Assembly (NCBI GenBank): GCA_049513455.1
Contig: JBEKWB010000017.1
Coordinates: 1 to 50,048 of the forward strand
From: Bog-473 sp049513455
Lineage (GTDB): Bacteria > Actinomycetota > Acidimicrobiia > Acidimicrobiales > RAAP-2
DNA: 50,048 nt
Reading direction: 5' to 3'
Below, piece by piece: positions 49,520-50,048 of this stretch. The position numbers and the translations under genes are program-made. How positions within the stretch are numbered: the first letter of the stretch is position 1; each line of letters opens with the position of its first letter. The notes below the pieces were generated by a model that had not been told where the DNA came from, ran no database searches, and saw only the letters and a program-made list of their open reading frames with translations.

Positions 49520-50048
49520 GCCGGGGGCTCCCACACGACCACGTCGACGTAGGCCAGCTGCGTGAGGTTGGCTATCGGTGTGAGGCTGACCGCTTCTTGA
49601 CTGGCGCCCGCGCTGGTGTGGAATGACTTGACCCGGGCCACCGGAATGCCCGGCGGGAAGGCCGCGGCGTCGAGACTGCTCGTGTACATCTTCTCGCCCT
49701 TGGTCAGCGCCGTGTGGGGGGCGATGAGGTCGGCCGTCATGGAAGAGTCGGGACCCTGACCGTCGACGGTTCCCGTCAAGCTCAAGCCCTGACCGAAACT
49801 GACGCCCACCTTGGACTGGCCGTCGGTGATCAGCTGCACCACCGCGGTGTGATGGAACGACTGGATGACCTGCCCGACCAGTCCGCCCGCGCCGACCACC
49901 GGCATCCCGACATCGACGCCGTCCGCCCGCCCCTTGTCGATGGTGATCGTCATGGTGAAGTTCGACGTGTAGATCTCCTGGGACTGCGCCGTGACGGTGC
50001 TGAGCGCATCGAGGAATGGCAGGTTTTGCAGGGCCATCACATTACGAA
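49516..50048 (-). CDS. mreC: Rod shape-determining protein MreC, N-terminus beyond window
   Basis: MreC is the periplasmic scaffold of the elongasome, activating PBP2 through its beta-domain. About 177 codons are visible, entering from the right edge. The frame continues past the GTG at 50040 to the edge, so the true start with the membrane helix and coiled coil is outside. The visible part is the beta-rich domain: TITIDKGRADGVDVGMPVV, GGLVGQVIQ, AVVQLITDGQSKVGV, and FPPGIPVARVKSFH. Its stop overlaps mreD. MreB would be expected just outside the window. Confidence 0.92.
   Translation of the reverse strand, partial: RNVMALQNLPFLDALSTVTAQSQEIYTSNFTMTITIDKGRADGVDVGMPVVGAGGLVGQVIQSFHHTAVVQLITDGQSKVGVSFGQGLSLTGTVDGQGPDSSMTADLIAPHTALTKGEKMYTSSLDAAAFPPGIPVARVKSFHTSAGASQEAVSLTPIANLTQLAYVDVVVWEPPA

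Overview
The window is a dense, high-GC chromosomal segment (close to 70% G+C by eye) from an actinobacterium. Three things suggest a deep-branching class such as Acidimicrobiia: the gene content and order, a secreted protein with GYWLVASDGG-type repeats, and an IF-2 with a very long Pro/Ala/Gly-rich N-terminal region. This placement is inference; no rRNA or other decisive marker is present. No tRNA, rRNA, insertion sequence, prophage or CRISPR array was seen. No stretch without a gene exceeds about 270 bases.

Block A (1-20720, all minus strand, read right to left) is a colinear translation and envelope-precursor block: xerC-like, rpsB, tsf, pyrH, frr, cdsA, dxr, rseP, ispG, proS, then rimP, nusA, ylxR, infB, rbfA, truB, ribF, rpsO and the 5' two-thirds of pnp. 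Genes are mostly coupled by 1-4 base overlaps or short gaps. Three breaks look regulatory: the rpsB leader, a proS-rimP gap with a strong extended -10 promoter and a hairpin leader, and the rpsO and pnp leaders.

Block B (20721-29514) is mainly plus strand. A 22-bp tandem direct repeat precedes a four-gene operon: family 5 solute-binding protein, OmpR-type response regulator, sensor kinase and GerMN lipoprotein. The last three resemble the MtrA-MtrB-LpqB arrangement. Convergent to it are nadD, a 67-residue membrane protein and rsfS (minus strand). A class II DAHP synthase follows on the plus strand from a probable leaderless promoter, overlapped by a secreted repeat/glycosidase-like protein.

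Block C (29557-36576, minus strand) is obgE-proB-proA followed by a MoxR-type AAA ATPase, a CoxE-like VWA protein and a histidine phosphatase.

Block D (36588-41703) is an accessory insert between obgE and rpmA, which are neighbours in many bacteria. On the minus strand it holds a copper/TPQ amine oxidase, a DtxR-family regulator with altered metal ligands, and an MTA/SAH-deaminase-like amidohydrolase. On the plus strand it holds a purine nucleoside phosphorylase and a VOC protein.

Block E (41762-50048, minus strand) is the cell-shape and ribosome block: mreC (partial), mreD, mrdA/PBP2, a radical-SAM protein with its usual DUF2344 partner, RNase E/G, rplU and rpmA.

The most unusual signals are the solute-binding-protein/two-component operon behind its 22-bp repeat, the amine oxidase-DtxR-deaminase operon, a 14-bp triplication of the obgE/proB stop-start junction, matching TAACCT promoters placed for leaderless transcription, and a ylxR reading frame with no canonical start codon.
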